This document shows positions 10,756-22,295 of a DNA stretch of 64,000 bases, one piece after another; positions within the stretch are counted from its first letter, which is position 1; every line of letters begins with the position of its first letter. Source of the DNA: Ischnura elegans (lineage: Eukaryota > Arthropoda > Insecta > Odonata > Coenagrionidae); NCBI RefSeq assembly GCF_921293095.1, contig NW_025791669.1:124001-188000 (forward strand), written 5' to 3'. The notes beneath the pieces are model-generated. The model made no database searches and was not told the DNA's origin. It was given only the letters and a program-made list of their open reading frames with translations. A program made the translations under genes and the position numbers.

Positions 10756-11345
10756 TGCTTGCTTGGGGTACTGTACTTGGCTACGTCTTCGTGGAATCAG
10801 ACGCGGCACGCCGCCATCGAGGGACCAGAGCGCCAACGAGGGAGACGCGGCAACCGGCGCCAACATGCCCAGGCCGTCGAGGACGCATCGTGCGTTTTCC
10901 CGACATCCCTCGGCAGTTGAGGACGCTCTGTGCGTTGTCCTGCCGCATCATCAGCGAAGGAGGCGTCAACTGCACAGGTCCCCCGGACTCAAAGAGGACC
11001 ATTCCGAGACTTCTACTCTTCAATCGATCGCCACTCCCGGCGGTCGCTAAGAGGGCCATTTTGGAACTTGGACTGAGAACGCCAATTTCCTTCCTCACCA
11101 TCAGGGATCAACCGGGGGGCTGCGGTTGGCCAAGTTTGTCCCTAAATTCAAGCTCTGTCACTCCGGTTCTCACCCTCGGGTGTCATCCCCTACTGCACGG
11201 TGACCATCCCCAGTCGCTCTCGGCTTCTACCCCAGGCATTCTGAGCCGTTAGTATCGCTCATTGCACCGCCCAGGGGAAACGGCCGGGTCCCCACGCTAG
11301 GGTAATAGGCTCCCTCCCTGCCCTCCCTTCACCGATAAGGCCGCT

Positions 11346-12437
11346 ATGGTGGCCAACACCGTCGTTGCAGACTCCCTGACGGAGTGGGTGGCACCGGATG
11401 ATAACGAGACGGCAAACCTCATCGCCGAACTCCAGAGGATTTCCGCCTAACTCGAAGTGAAGTCATCGAAGGCCGCCGAGGTCCTAAACAAGGCCATTCC
11501 TCGGCTGAAGAGATTCGCCGTCAGGGACGGGAAAGCAGCCAGCCAGCCCTCATCCGAGGATGAATCAGCGCCTGAAAGGACCACGTCCAAGACGCCGGCA
11601 CCCTGCCCGGTCATCCATGCACACACCGTCACCCAATTTACTCCGTCCCTTACGGAAGCAAATTCTCCTACATTTCGTTGGACTAACCAAAAAAAAGTCA
11701 AGTCCATTGAGCCAATTATGTCATCCAAACCCGTCCAATCCGCCGTCCAGCCGCCACCTGCACCAGCCGACGCGCCGCCACCTGCCCCTGCTGACAGCCA
11801 GACGCCATCCTGCTCTGCAAACTCGGTGTGTCCAACCCTCCCTGCCAGTCAGACTGAAAGTGCGCCTGCCCAAAATGCCAGCCTGGGTGAATTTAAAGAT
11901 GTCAATAGTCGTAAAGCTGCGTCGCAATCTAAAAAACAGGTACAATCAGGTGAAAAAATTATTCCTCTCAATAACCAGTATGCTATTCTTACTCATAGTG
12001 AAAGTCAATCTGACGAGTGTGCAATTAATGATTCTGAGCCTTCAGCTACTGTTAAAAAATACAAAATTCCTCCTCTCTGCGTTGCCGATACGGCCCAATG
12101 GCCAACAATCTATCAAAATTTAAAAGCGTGCTCTTCGCCTCCAGTTCCGCATGCAACTAGCACCACCACGGCTATAATCAAATGCTCTAATGTGTCTGAC
12201 TTCACTGCTGCGAAGTCTGTGCTCAATAACCTGAAAGTTCCTTATACTACGCACCAATTGCCAGAAAACCGTCGCCGAGAATTTGCGCTTCGGGGTACTC
12301 TACCGTCTGTGTTAGATGATCTCATCCTTAAGGACCTTCAGTCCAAAGGTTTTCCCGTTTTATCCGTTAAGCGTATTTTTTCAACGCGTCCTACTCAACG
12401 ACAACGAGACAATGGCAATAAATCAGTACCTTCTTAA
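11346..12437 (+). pseudogene. LINE ORF1 (gag-like), one early stop
   Basis: ATG at 11346 opens the frame. A TAA at 11448 interrupts it and it then stays open to 12437 (from the next ATG, 326 residues). The first half is Pro/Ala/Ser-rich and probably disordered. Around residues 190-300 is the conserved gag block of Jockey-type ORF1 (IIKCSNVSDF, VLNNLKVPYTTHQLPENRRREFALRG cut by my limit into two motifs). The product would bind element RNA. Zinc knuckles follow downstream, now out of frame or after stops (CHRC...HCTLTPQCVHCG). Confidence 0.75.
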
Positions 12438-13059
12438 CCAACGCCAGTTTGTCACGTAACAACAGATCCGTCCGTAGAAGTTCAATCATTTCTTAATGTA
12501 GATTCAGTTCTTGGCTTGGACACAGTCATCTCTCCATTCAAAAAACAGCCGGTTCCGGTACAATGCCACCGCTGCTAAAAGATAGGGCATGCAAAAAATC
12601 ATTGTACACTTACCCCACAATGTGTTCATTGCGGGCAAAACCATCTTAGCTCAGAGTGTACTAAACCGAGAGAAGAGCCAGCTAAATGCGCTTTGTGCAA
12701 CAATGCTCACCCGGCTAACTACGGTGGTTGCTCAGTCCTTAAAGAAGCCAAGAAAGCTATGATTGACAGACGAAATGCAAATAAACCTGTATCAGCACCT
12801 CCCCCCCCCTCCATTAATGAGATCATTCGCCACAGCCACAGCTTCCTATTTTCCTCACCTTCCCAACGCTCCTATTCCTCAATCTTCCTCTCCTCCCTCC
12901 AACGACAACCGAGAATTGCTGTCGTGGTTCTCCGGAATTTCCGCCCATCTGTCTTCGCTACAAACTGTCGTTGCGAAAAAAAACCTTTCTCCTTGAGCAA
13001 CTGCTACTCCTCCAAACCGAACCATGAACAAACACCTCACATCCAAGAACACGCGTCAC

Positions 13060-13730
13060 GTCATATCTTGGAACTGCAATGGCATATCGACTAGAAAACA
13101 CTAACTCTTTCAATATGCCATAGACAATCACACAGACATCATCCTTTTGCAAGAAACCCATTTATCTCCTCACCAATCATTCTCCAGCCCACACTCCCAC
13201 ACTGACAGACTGGACCCCATCACAAGGGGCGGTGGAGTAGCAGTTCTCGTCCGTAAAAACATTCCCCACTCTCTCGTTAACTCACTAAACCCCGAAGCAT
13301 TCGAAGCTCTTGGTATCCAAATACACACTAAAGTCGGTCCTGTGAACATCTTCTCTATTTACCGCAAACTCCGCAAGCGACTTAGCAAAGAGCGTTTGGA
13401 TCGCCTGTTCTCCGACTACTCCAATGGTCTATTCTTCGGGGACTGGAATTGCAAACATCCTTGCTGAAACAGCAATTCAATTAATGGGGACGGTAGGAAA
13501 CTGTACTCTTATATCAAAAATAAACAATTCACTGTATTAGCCCCGATTCAAGCAACGCATTATGCGCCAAGATCATGCGATGTTCACGACTTTGGCCTTT
13601 CTCTGAATCTTCCTTTCTTTTTCACTCCCTCCTTAGTCTATTCCTTCACCTCCGATCACTTTCCTCTTAGCTTTTCTCTCCCAATCTCTTCATCAATCAC
13701 TCTCTATCCTTAGCATCCATCCCAGCTATT
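13060..13730 (+). pseudogene. LINE ORF2 endonuclease (APE-type) relic
   Basis: The plus strand shows SWNCNGI at the start, then IILLQETHL, GGGVAVLVRKNIPHSL and NIFSIYRK. GDWNCKHP follows at about 13438 and TSDHFPLSF near 13650. These are the ordered motifs of the apurinic-type endonuclease that nicks the target for LINE insertion. A stop after SWNCNGIST and another near 13466 break it. The longest open piece is 13147-13467. Confidence 0.75.
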
Positions 13731-13887
13731 GAAAACCCTTCTGCAGAATCTATTGACAATCGAACCGAATTAATTATAAAGGCGCTTCACTCCGCTAAAG
13801 AACAAACTACTAAATCTTTTCCTCCGCGCCACAAAAAAGCTTTTCACTTTCCCTTTCTTCTTATTTCATTAATCAAGCGCCGCAATA

Positions 13888-14421
13888 GTGTTTAGAAAAT
13901 TCTTTCCACTTACATCTCCACACTTCAACAAGAAAAAGATACCAAGAGCCACAACTCTCAAATTTCTCGGCGTCGTCCTTGACGGTAAATTGACGTACAA
14001 GCCTCAATTAAAGTACTGCCTCGGGAAATGCTTCGCGACAGGACAAGCTGTTTTGTGTCTGTCAACGTCTTCCAGTCCTCTCTCCCATTCCACTAGAATC
14101 CGTCTTTATAAAACCATTATCCGTCCGGTGGTGCTATATGCTTGTGAGATCTTTGCAAAAGATATTTCCATCAGGAAAAAACTAAGCCTATTTGAAAATA
14201 AAACAATACATTCCCTACTCAACTTAGGAAAATTAACCAATCTTAACCATGTCTGTGCTGCACACAAACTCCCCTCAATCAATGATTTCATTAATCATCT
14301 CATTATTAATTTCAAGTCCAAGCTGAAGGGCACGGGTAATACACTGCTTACAGATTTATGGGACTACGACCCAAGTATCCCAACTACATACACACTGCCT
14401 CATCAAATCACTCGTCTATGA
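13888..14421 (+). pseudogene. LINE ORF2 C-terminal piece
   Basis: This open stretch of 177 residues starts after the missing RT core. TLKFLGVVLDGKLTYKPQL and RLYKTIIRPVVLYACEIF are the thumb-side motifs of Jockey-type RTs. It ends with a stop before the A-rich tail. Confidence 0.7.
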
Positions 14422-14799
14422 GTCTTTTCAATGTCTTTCCTTCTTCATCCAAAGACTCAAAAGTGTACTGTAATCTAGTTTTATTTTCTTGTGTCAATTT
14501 TGCAAATACCAAAAAAAAAATATAAAAAAATCTTATAAAATCCATTGCAAATCTTAACAAAAAAAAATATAAAAAGATTATAAACTCTCAAAAAAATATA
14601 AAAAATAATAATAATAATAAAAAATATAAATATTATAATCAAAACAGAATTTAAAAAAATAATGTCAAGTTACAATACCATGTATTTAGAAGTTTCTTCT
14701 TCACACAAACAACATTTCACACAACAACAGAACATATGCGCACGACACGGTTTTATTGTAATTTCTGTCTGACTGGTTGTGGTGAGGTTGGCTCACCGG

Positions 14800-15170
14800 T
14801 ACAGTTTACTCACCTCAGATGCCGCCATCTCCAGCCGCCGCAGCAGCCGCCAAGTACGCCCGCCAGGCCGCAAAGGACCCGAGAAGGGCCAAAACCACCT
14901 CTTTGGCGGTAAGTACTGCCCCCCCTCTCGCACTATCATTGCTGCATGACAATATGCAATGTCCAAGGAGACGATGGCTTCACTGTAGTCTCAGGGAAAA
15001 AGGCAGCTAGCAAGCGGAACCGAGTGGCACCGGTTTCGCCAGTCCCTACAACCAACTCGTATGATCCGCTAGTTCAAAATAGTGTGACGGAGTCCCGTGC
15101 GGATGTTCCTAGCCAGCCCAAATCGCAAAAAATGCCTAACATAACTGTATACGGAGTCTCTGAGTGGGTT
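14800..15170 (+). pseudogene. LINE ORF1 N-terminal fragment
   Basis: ATG at 14819 opens an Ala/Pro-rich start (MPPSPAAAAAAKYARQ). After a frame change the sequence reads DDGFTVVSGKKAASKRNR and, near 15150, ITVYGVSEW. That order (FTVV..KK...R, then a short variable linker, then TVYGV) is familiar from Jockey-type ORF1 proteins. The match ends at about 15170. Part of a similar ORF1 reappears at 18135-18410. Confidence 0.5.
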
Positions 15171-15534
15171 CCACTGCACTGCACTGCACTGGAGGCAACT
15201 GATATGCTGGCTCTGCATACCCTTCACCATATTCAATCCCGGGAGAGCGGCGGAGCTCCGCGAGCGCGCGCTCCCATAGTATACTGGTTGGGCCAAGATG
15301 GCCGACCCCGGCATATGGCGAGGGCTGGTCGGCCGGATTGAGCGAAAATGGTACCCAGAGCCAGGTCACTTGGTGTGACTCACCTTCTTTCATTAAAATA
15401 TCAAAATACAATGTTATCAATTCTGGGACGCTCTCTGGGAGTTAATCAGTGCAATCACTTTGCACTGACAGCGACGGCTCAGCTCACTGCGGGCTCTTCA
15501 GTCGCGGGATTGCTGCTTTCTAAAATGAAAAATT

Positions 15535-15602
15535 TTTTCGAAAAATCTCCGGAGTGCCGTTTCCGCTATCGTACCATTTCGGAGACGGCACTCCGGAGGC
15601 GG
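15535..15602. repeat. Short imperfect palindrome
   Basis: ccggagtgccgtttccgc (15550-15567) is mirrored by gagacggcactccgg (15583-15597), giving a hairpin of about 15 bp. It lies at the 3' side of a minus-strand LINE piece and may be a MITE end. No terminator role is implied. Confidence 0.5.
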
Positions 15603-15604
15603 AA

Positions 15605-16195
15605 ATTATGAGTTTTCGCAAAATCACCGCCGTTCTCGCGCTGGTGGTAGGTCTTCTTCTTGACCCGTGCTCGCGCGCGGGCGCCGGTATCTGTCCCATG
15701 GCATGACGTGAAATGCGGCAATGTGCCGTATTTCGCCATGAGACGAATGCTGTAATCTGGAGTAGAAATCCTGCGCGCGAGCGCGGAAAACTTCCTCGAG
15801 CGGCGGCGTTTTCGCGATGATGTGGAGTGCTTCGTTGGTTGTGATGCAGCCGAGGCGAAGCGCAGAGCGGATACACTTCCTGTCGGCAACTTGTAGTGAA
15901 TGTAGAGCGCCCTTGGTGGCAAGTCCGCTCCACGCTGGGGAAGCATAATCGATGATCGGGCGTAGAATCATTTTGTGGAGCAGCAATCGGCGATGAGTCG
16001 GCAGGCTGACGTTTCCGAGCATTGATGATAGTTGTCTCCTGCGGGCTAACATGACGGCGGCCTTGCGGCGCGAGTGTGGCTTCATGGAGAGGCGTCTGTC
16101 AAGACAAACGCCGAGGTAGTCGACAGTGTCTTTCCACGGCACTTCAGTCACGCCGACGAGAAGTTCGCCGGGACAGTCGCATTGTCCACATACAT
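15605..16195 (-). mobile_element. LINE relic (R1/Jockey-like), RT C-terminal part
   Basis: The minus strand reads DTVDYLGVCLDRRLSMKPH, then LLLHKMILRPIIDYASPAW, the thumb region following the RT palm, and continues for 175 residues from 16151 to 15624. A minus-strand CNHC-like zinc motif is not evident. The piece is GC-richer (about half G+C) than its surroundings, in keeping with a different LINE lineage. Confidence 0.75.
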
Positions 16196-16199
16196 ATTA

Positions 16200-16387
16200 A
16201 CTTGAACATTTACCAATTTTAAAGCATTAATTAAATCTTCAAGCATTCTTCACAAGAATTAATAGAACTTATATGGGAAGGAATTACAAATGATTGGCTT
16301 AATTCCCATTCAGGAATGGCAACACCTCCTGTAGTGAGCGTTGCGTCAGTATACACATCTATTTCAGAGGTTGGATTGGGTAATTTC
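16200..16387 (-). mobile_element. Possible LINE RNase H fragment
   Basis: The minus strand reads SEIDVYTDATLTTGGVAI then PSHISSINSCEEC. This resembles the DxYTDGS...SSI.AE pattern of RNase H domains in I-type LINEs. The frame is interrupted a little further on. The hAT-like element at 16388 splits it; the other side would be 18070-18134. It is a weak identification. Confidence 0.35.
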
Positions 16388-18061
16388 TAGAGATGTGCGA
16401 ATAGTATCCGCGAATACTCGAATACCTCGAATATTAGAAAGTATTCGATATTCGAGGTTTCGAATAGTTATGCGAAAAGTACCGCCTCGAATACCTCGAA
16501 TACTTTGAATTTCGCGTCATGCACTGTCGCACGCACGTCGTTGGTAGATGACTCGGAAAAATATAGAGAACTATAGTCGTTCAGTGCTCGCTGCGCCGTT
16601 TTACGCAAGTTGACGAATTACATCAAATTCGTGGATTTTAGCGGAGAAAAGAGTTCGACGAGGGGAACCGAAAATGGTCGGGTGAAAAAATCCGAAAATC
16701 CCCGATTCCCCCCACCAGGAGAACTTCAGTGCCGTGGGATAGCAACCTTAGGGCATTTCCCACGATCCGCTATCCCCCTCCATTCAGCACTTGCCTCACC
16801 CACTCTGACGCTTTCCTCTTCTCCGAAATCAAACAAAAGGTCCCAGCTCGCGCAGGGATCGCATTACGAAGACCCCTGCTTCGAAATAAATATCGAGTTA
16901 CGAGAACAATAAAAACGTGTTTCACGCCCTCCCCCCTTTTCTCACCCACTGACCTTTTTCTGGCTACCTGCTTCGAAGTTCCCCATTTCTGGAGGTCAAC
17001 AGCTGTGTGAGTACCGTGGGATACTTACATTAGCGCATTTCCCAAGATCCGGTATCCCTCTCCATTCAGCACTAGCCCCCCCTCTGAGGCTTTCCTCTTC
17101 TTCGAAATAAAAAAAAGGTCACAGCTCGCGCAGGGATCATATTACGAAGCCTTAGCTTCGAAAAAATACCAAGTTACACGAGAACAATAGAAACGTGTTT
17201 CGGGCCCTCCCTTTTCTCCCCCACTGACCTTTTTTTCCTACCAGCTTCGAAGTTCCCCATTTCTGTGGAGGTCAACCGCTGCATGAGTCATCTATTAGCA
17301 CAAAAGGTGTCTAAGAATGACTTTCGTCAATTGATGTTACACCTTTATTGAATTGAAATATTAGTACTGTGCGCGTAATTTCAAAAAGAATAAGACCAAA
17401 CACGACGTATTTCTGAGTTTATTTAAGCATTTTACGCAAAGAAATAAATGTCAAAATATGACAGAGACTTAGCATTCTGGCGAAACTCGATATGAGCAGC
17501 AGAGCTTCTCGGAAGTTGATGCGGTATTTTTTTCGGAAAACATATATCAAGTTACAATTTATGAGTGGTTCTATAAATCTTTATTGTTACAGTCCCAGAC
17601 GAAGGGATATTTTCTCAGGATATTTGGTTTCTCCCTGATAGCAATTCCAATTCATCTTCTTATCTCGTGAGAACTCCCAAAGATGGACTGAAAATAATTG
17701 AAGAAAATCCGGTGGAAAAGAGCTTGTATTTTGCAAAATGCCTCAGATTGTCAGCTAGCACTTGGCAGCAGGAGTGGGGGTAAAGCGATGTTAGTTGAAT
17801 TAATTATATCCCCAATTGTTTCCATAAAATTAAAATATTCATTAATCAGCTAAATTCCTGTTCGAATCATTTAAAGGAAATCAAAATTACTCCCCAAAAT
17901 CTTGTGTTGCCTGCTGCATAGGCAACCTAGTCAAACATACCAGCATTCATCATTTAGTATTCGAGGTATTCGAAATTCGAGGTATTCGAATATTCGAGCA
18001 ATGATTTAATATTCGAATTCGATATTCGAATTCGAGAAATCTGCTATTCGACCCATCTCTA
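16388..18061. mobile_element. Non-autonomous hAT-like element, 1674 bp, with exact 8-bp target duplication
   Basis: The left end is tagagatgtgcgaatag and the right end ctattcgacccatctcta, imperfect terminal inverted repeats. The 8 bp gtaatttc occur at both 16380-16387 and 18062-18069; 8-bp duplications are the hallmark of hAT insertion. Subterminal regions are dense in tattcga/cgaata words. The inside holds a tandem duplication of about 280 bp (16733-17012 and 17013-17289). No transposase frame is visible, so it depends on a partner element. Confidence 0.85.
16733..17289. repeat. Two tandem copies of a roughly 280-bp segment inside the hAT-like element
   Basis: Both copies start ccgtgggata, contain tccattcagcacta/t, cagctcgcgcagggatc and cacccactgacc-like words, and end near gaggtcaac.gctg. 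They differ by scattered substitutions and short indels, so the duplication is not very recent. Confidence 0.75.
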
Positions 18062-18134
18062 GTAATTTCACTTCTTTTGCAAAGAATTCGGTGTTGGACA
18101 ATTTGTGACCACCATTGGATATTTCTTTGTGATA

Positions 18135-18410
18135 GGTGGTGCCGCCGAAATGCTCACTGAGGGGCCCCAACACCGTGGTCATCTCAACATCGTCTCCGCG
18201 TGACTACCGTGAGGCCAGGAAGGTGCTGACTGGCAGGAAGCTGGAGTTCCATTCTAACCGGGCCGCGGAGGACAAGTTGGTGTAATACTGCATACGCGAT
18301 ATTCAGTGCAACACTCCGGTGGAAGCAGTGATGGCAGCTCTGGAGAAAAAAGGATTCAAGCCGAAGTCAGTTGTCCAATTGACAACTTCGGAACAAACTG
18401 GTATTTGCAA
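18135..18410 (+). pseudogene. LINE ORF1 fragment
   Basis: The plus strand reads SSPRDYREARKVLTGRKLEF, EDKLV, stop, then IQCNTPVEAVMAALEKKGF and PKSVVQLT. This is the gag-like block of a Jockey-type ORF1 (a short RRM-like stretch with a hydrophobic ...V..L...G pattern). One stop lies near 18283. It may belong to the same lineage as 14800-15170. Confidence 0.5.
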
Positions 18411-18576
18411 CTTTTCAACTACATTTTGAGTGTTTTTTTTTTCGCTTTTTAAGCAACTTATGGACCCAATAATTGAACACACGTGGCACAAATATGTTCC
18501 CACCCCCCTCCAATACCTGCTTGATGATATATGACACGGTCTGAGGCGTTATTCTGTGGAATTGTTTCATTGTTGA

Positions 18577-18738
18577 ATGAAATAAAATAACTTTGTTATA
18601 TACCACACTTAATTTAAAATAGTACTACCCGAGTTTCAACATCTAGTGATAACACTAGATGACAACACTAGATGTTGAAACCCGGGTCGTACTATTTAAA
18701 ATAAAGTGTGGAATATAACAAAGTTATTTTATTTCATT
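18577..18738. repeat. Long palindrome (inverted repeat, arms about 78 bp)
   Basis: The left arm starts aatgaaataaaataact and the right arm ends agttattttatttcatt. Both carry aaagtgtgg/ccacactt, taaaatagtacta and caacatctagtg. The centre is a few bases around 18655-18660, with an extra ctagtg repeat. It is a fold-back or MITE-like structure, with arms that appear over 90% matched. Confidence 0.8.
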
Positions 18739-18808
18739 CCGCTTGATGAATTCAAGCGCCAATCGACTCTTTTTATATTTGTACTTCTTTTTTTCCATAT
18801 GTTATATA

Positions 18809-19391
18809 CAGTGCAACCTCGATATAACGACACCCCACGGTGCACTAATAAACACTCGCTATAGCGAATTGTCGCTTTACCGGAGGTGGAGCAAATAATA
18901 GCCAATATAGCTGTTGCGAACAGATATACAGGAACAGGAAATGTGCGGCGACAGATAAACATCTATCCGATAAACGTAAGCATAAATCCAGACGAAAGGC
19001 GATGTTTTTTTGCATCACTAAATTTCCTTACTCAAATTACGACTAACTATTCAAACAATTTATAAGTGCCGCACTGAATGAAAATTATGGAAAGCATTGT
19101 TTTGTCAATCATTATATTTATCGAACGACAGTTTACCACATAAATTTGAGACTGAGCACTCCATTAACTTCATTTCTAACAGATCGCTAGCAGTTACAGA
19201 GGTTAAGGAGTCTTGATGAAAGTCTTCCAGCGGCGAATCCCTCGCTATGGCGAGAGCCGACGCCGAAAGGGTCTCGTAAAAACGAATTTTTTAACACGCT
19301 TATTATAGGGTCAATTGACGGTGCTTCGGCTTTCTCTCGTAATAGCGGGGGTGTCGCTATAGCCCGTACTCGCTTTAACGAGGTTCCACTG
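18809..19391. mobile_element. pogo/Tigger-like MITE, 583 bp
   Basis: Bounded by TA on both sides (18807-18808, 19392-19393). Ends are cagtgcaacctcgatataac and, on the other strand, cagtggaacctcgttaaag. The TA target and CAGTGGAACCTCG end are typical of pogo/Tigger elements. There is no transposase frame. Confidence 0.75.
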
Positions 19392-19499
19392 TATGATAGT
19401 AACAAAATGGTATTTGCAACTTGTTGTCGTACTAGCGTTTCCTAATGAGGCATATACCCTGGTCAATTTGATTTTTTTGTGTAAAATAAGCCTAAAATA

Positions 19500-19646
19500 C
19501 TGTATATGTCTGAATATAGTCCCCCCTTTTTTCCAAAAATGCCTGTGATAAAAGTAAAGGGGGGACTACATTCAAACACATTTTTTTAACTTTTCCTGAA
19601 ACTGAAGCCTCAAAATTGGGGGTGGACTATATTCGGAGAAATACTG
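19500..19646. mobile_element. Small pogo-like MITE, about 147 bp
   Basis: The left end ctgtatatgtctgaatatag mirrors the right end (ctatattcggagaaatactg). TA sits on both sides. The inner C and G runs (gtccccccttttttcc ... gggggtggac) pair as part of the inverted repeat. Confidence 0.7.
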
Positions 19647-19649
19647 TAT

Positions 19650-21310
19650 TATTCTATGAAAATGCATGCCATTTACCCTAACCTAAATCGATTTATGCAA
19701 TTGATGAGTTTGATGTTGCATTGCTACGAAGTGTAAACTCTATAGAAGTAATTCAGAGTGGTTTTCCCAGTTATTAACTTGAATAATAAACTGCTTTTAT
19801 TTGTGGAATTATTTAAAGATATTCAAGGTTTAATAGGATATTGACATGTGTAAATTCAAGTAAATAATACATTAATATGCCTTATGTTCATTCTTCGAAA
19901 TACTTATTAGTAGGGACATACAAAAGTTGGGGTTACTTTTTAGCCAAAAGTGGTGTTATTTTACACGGAAATCGGTGTTATTTTAACGGCTAAATAATTG
20001 ATGCTAATTGAGTACCATGCTTCTAGTGGGCCCATCCATTGCCCTGAATTTTGAATGCTCTTGACTAGGGATAATTTAAGGGGGTTCTATCCTAATTCAA
20101 AAATCCAAATTCAACCGTCGCAGGATTTTAGTTGCGAAGTCGGCCGCTACGGCCAGTGGAATGGGAAGCCTCCTTGGGTGGAGGGGAGGAGTCGCTGATC
20201 GAAGGAAAAAAAAAGGAAAGGAGGAGGGGTCGAGCTTCGCTCCGACCGAAAAAAACACCCGACGCTGTATCAAGTTTCATTGCGGAGGTGCGATATTGAG
20301 AGTGGTCGGGATTTGGAGGTTGATTTTTGCTCTCTAGGTGCATTAGTCCCATCTCAGCCACTCGGTTGACGTTTCTCGGAAGAATCCAAATACGCACGCT
20401 CTCGACGAGGCTGGGAAGTACGGTCGGCTTCTATGAAGAAAGGCGATTACTTGCATTGTTCTCTCCTTATTCGACTCTCCTCGAAGGGGAGAGCTAGTCA
20501 ACGTTCACATCACAAAATTGTTAAGTGCTATTCAAAGCATGGTAAAAGTCAATTACGCTAACCGAAATGGGCGTACTTGGTGAAACTTTTTTTAACGTAC
20601 AACTTTACATTTTTACGTTATTCCTCAGTATGAATGAAATAGTAATCACCCACGTTCATTTGAAAACGTGTATTCAATACAGTTACTTTCCGAAACATGT
20701 TTATTTAGGGAGAACACTAATGAGACAAATGACAATTAATGAATGAACGAAAATTGATTTTCTATCATCTTTAATATTTATTTATTTGATTTATATGGTA
20801 GCAACATCATAAATTGCATATTGCATCAGACATCACATACAGCTTTAATAAGGCCAATAACCCTGAATAGATCGCATCGGGTCATATTGACTTTTTCTTC
20901 GATGTTTTTTTAATAAAATGATGCCGTTCGAACTAGAGTTTTTCTGGTCTCTAATTTCTTGTAATTCTAACTCTAAGTAACATTTAATATTCAAAGTGTT
21001 CCCTAGTTTTGCTGCAACCGAAGTTTTGACCCGATGCGACCGAAAGTGTTACAATTTATTCTCGCTTCCGATCCATCGTGAAGACGATTAAAATTCATTC
21101 GCTCGCATTTGGCTTGATGAAATCGCCGATGACTCATCTTCCTGGAATACACCCATGTGCAAAAAGTGTGTGTGATGAATCATCAGCATTTCGCCTCTTT
21201 TTGCGCAGAATTATTAGATATAATTGTGAAAATCACAAATCTCTACTTTAATTCTGTTTCTGGAAATTATGCAAGAGATCGTGATACTAGGCAGTTGAGT
21301 GAAGATGATT
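19650..21310. other. Stretch without recognised features
   Basis: AT-rich sequence with no coding signal I can support. The GC-richer 20100-20540 holds a minus-strand open stretch of 89 residues (20397-20128) that matches nothing I recognise and is likely chance. Around 20760-20900 an ATTTATTT-rich run could be an old LINE tail. Confidence 0.4.
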
Positions 21311-21344
21311 AACTAGCTCTTATTAGTCTCCTTTTTCTCTCAGG

Positions 21345-21960
21345 TGCGTATAAAATTTCCCGTGTTGATATTAGGGAGATTTGGAGGAAAGAAGTCTATC
21401 AAATTTTTTACCGTACACTGGGCTATCGGATTTTTTTTCTACGGTGCATTAGTTTTTATGACCTTAGTACTAGACTACAAAGTAAGAAAATTGACTAGTA
21501 AGCCGCAGTTACTGAGTTCATTAATAAAATATCCAAAAAAATTTGAATTTACAAATACACCATCAGAGTACATCACGATCCTTGACCAACTTATACCATT
21601 TCGAGGCCGATGTCCTGTAATGCAGTATCTATCCAAAAGCAAAAGAAATATGGTATTGAAGTCATTGCTGTGGTGGATGCTAGGAAAATTTACCTAAAAA
21701 TTGAAATTTATATGGGCACGTAGCCAGATGCCCTTTCAAAGAATCCAATTCACCTCATGAAATTGCCAAACGCTTAGCAGAGCACATTGAATGCAGAGGA
21801 AGAAATATTACCAGTGGCAATTGGTGTACCAGTATGCCTTTAACAGTAGAACATTATCAAAAAAAGATTGGCTACAGTAAGGACGATGAGTAAGAACAAA
21901 GCAGACGTTCCTCCTGAATTTCCCCCAAGAAAAAATAGAACCTTACTTCATAGGCGAGGG
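21345..21960 (+). pseudogene. piggyBac-type transposase relic
   Basis: The plus strand encodes PSEYITILDQLIPFRGRCP followed by MQYLSKSK (about 21560-21645). This is the DEQL-PFRGRCPF-YMPSKP block around a catalytic Asp of piggyBac transposases; here the usual DEQ reads LDQ. After a frame change near 21645 the sequence continues KYGIEVIAVVDARKIYL (about 21648-21700). A further change gives SGNWCTSMPL (about 21805-21835) and, near 21910, NKADVPPEFPPRKN. At least three frame changes or stops separate the blocks, so it is dead. TTAA-flanked ends were not found. Confidence 0.75.
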
Positions 21961-22295
21961 GCAGGGGAGGGCAGCTGCCCCCCCTCCAGAGGCAAAAATC
22001 GCAAAAGTCTTTCATCAAAATCAGTACTGAATTAAAACGAAAGTATTCAACAAATTTTCTTTAAAACCACGAAAAATGATATGCATTAGTTGGTATAAGA
22101 TATGTAAGTAAAATAAAAATATTTTTTCTAGGAAATGATATCATAATCTAATAATGTGCTGTTATAATTTTCTTAAAATATTTGTTTCATTCACCTTTCC
22201 CATGCTAAAATGTCACAACTTGGCTTGCGCCCCCTTCTAGACTATGGCTTGCCCCCCCCCCCTAGTTATTGATGAAAATTATAGGGGGCCTTCCC
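21946..22295. mobile_element. Possible MITE with C/G-run ends
   Basis: The left part cataggcgaggggcagggga, followed by a run of C, resembles the cataggcgga..cagggggg end found at 40978 and 59465. A C-rich run with ccccctagttattg closes it. The family assignment is tentative. Confidence 0.4.

Larger units (their letters stand above)
10756..14680 (+). mobile_element. Jockey-like LINE, whole at the ends but lacking the RT core
   Basis: A GC-rich leader (about 10756-11340) precedes ORF1 at 11346-12437, then a zinc-knuckle region (12560-12760), ORF2 endonuclease (13060-13730), the ORF2 C-terminal part (13888-14421) and an A-rich tail (14510-14670). Between about 13885 and 13910 the sequence jumps from the end of the endonuclease/linker to a point just after the RT palm (TLKFLGVVLDGKLTY). 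The whole RT core is therefore gone. Stops and frame changes in ORF1, the knuckles and the endonuclease show it is dead. Confidence 0.8.

Noticed and set aside
20128-20397. 89-residue minus-strand gene
   Set aside because: No family resemblance, no splice or promoter signal.
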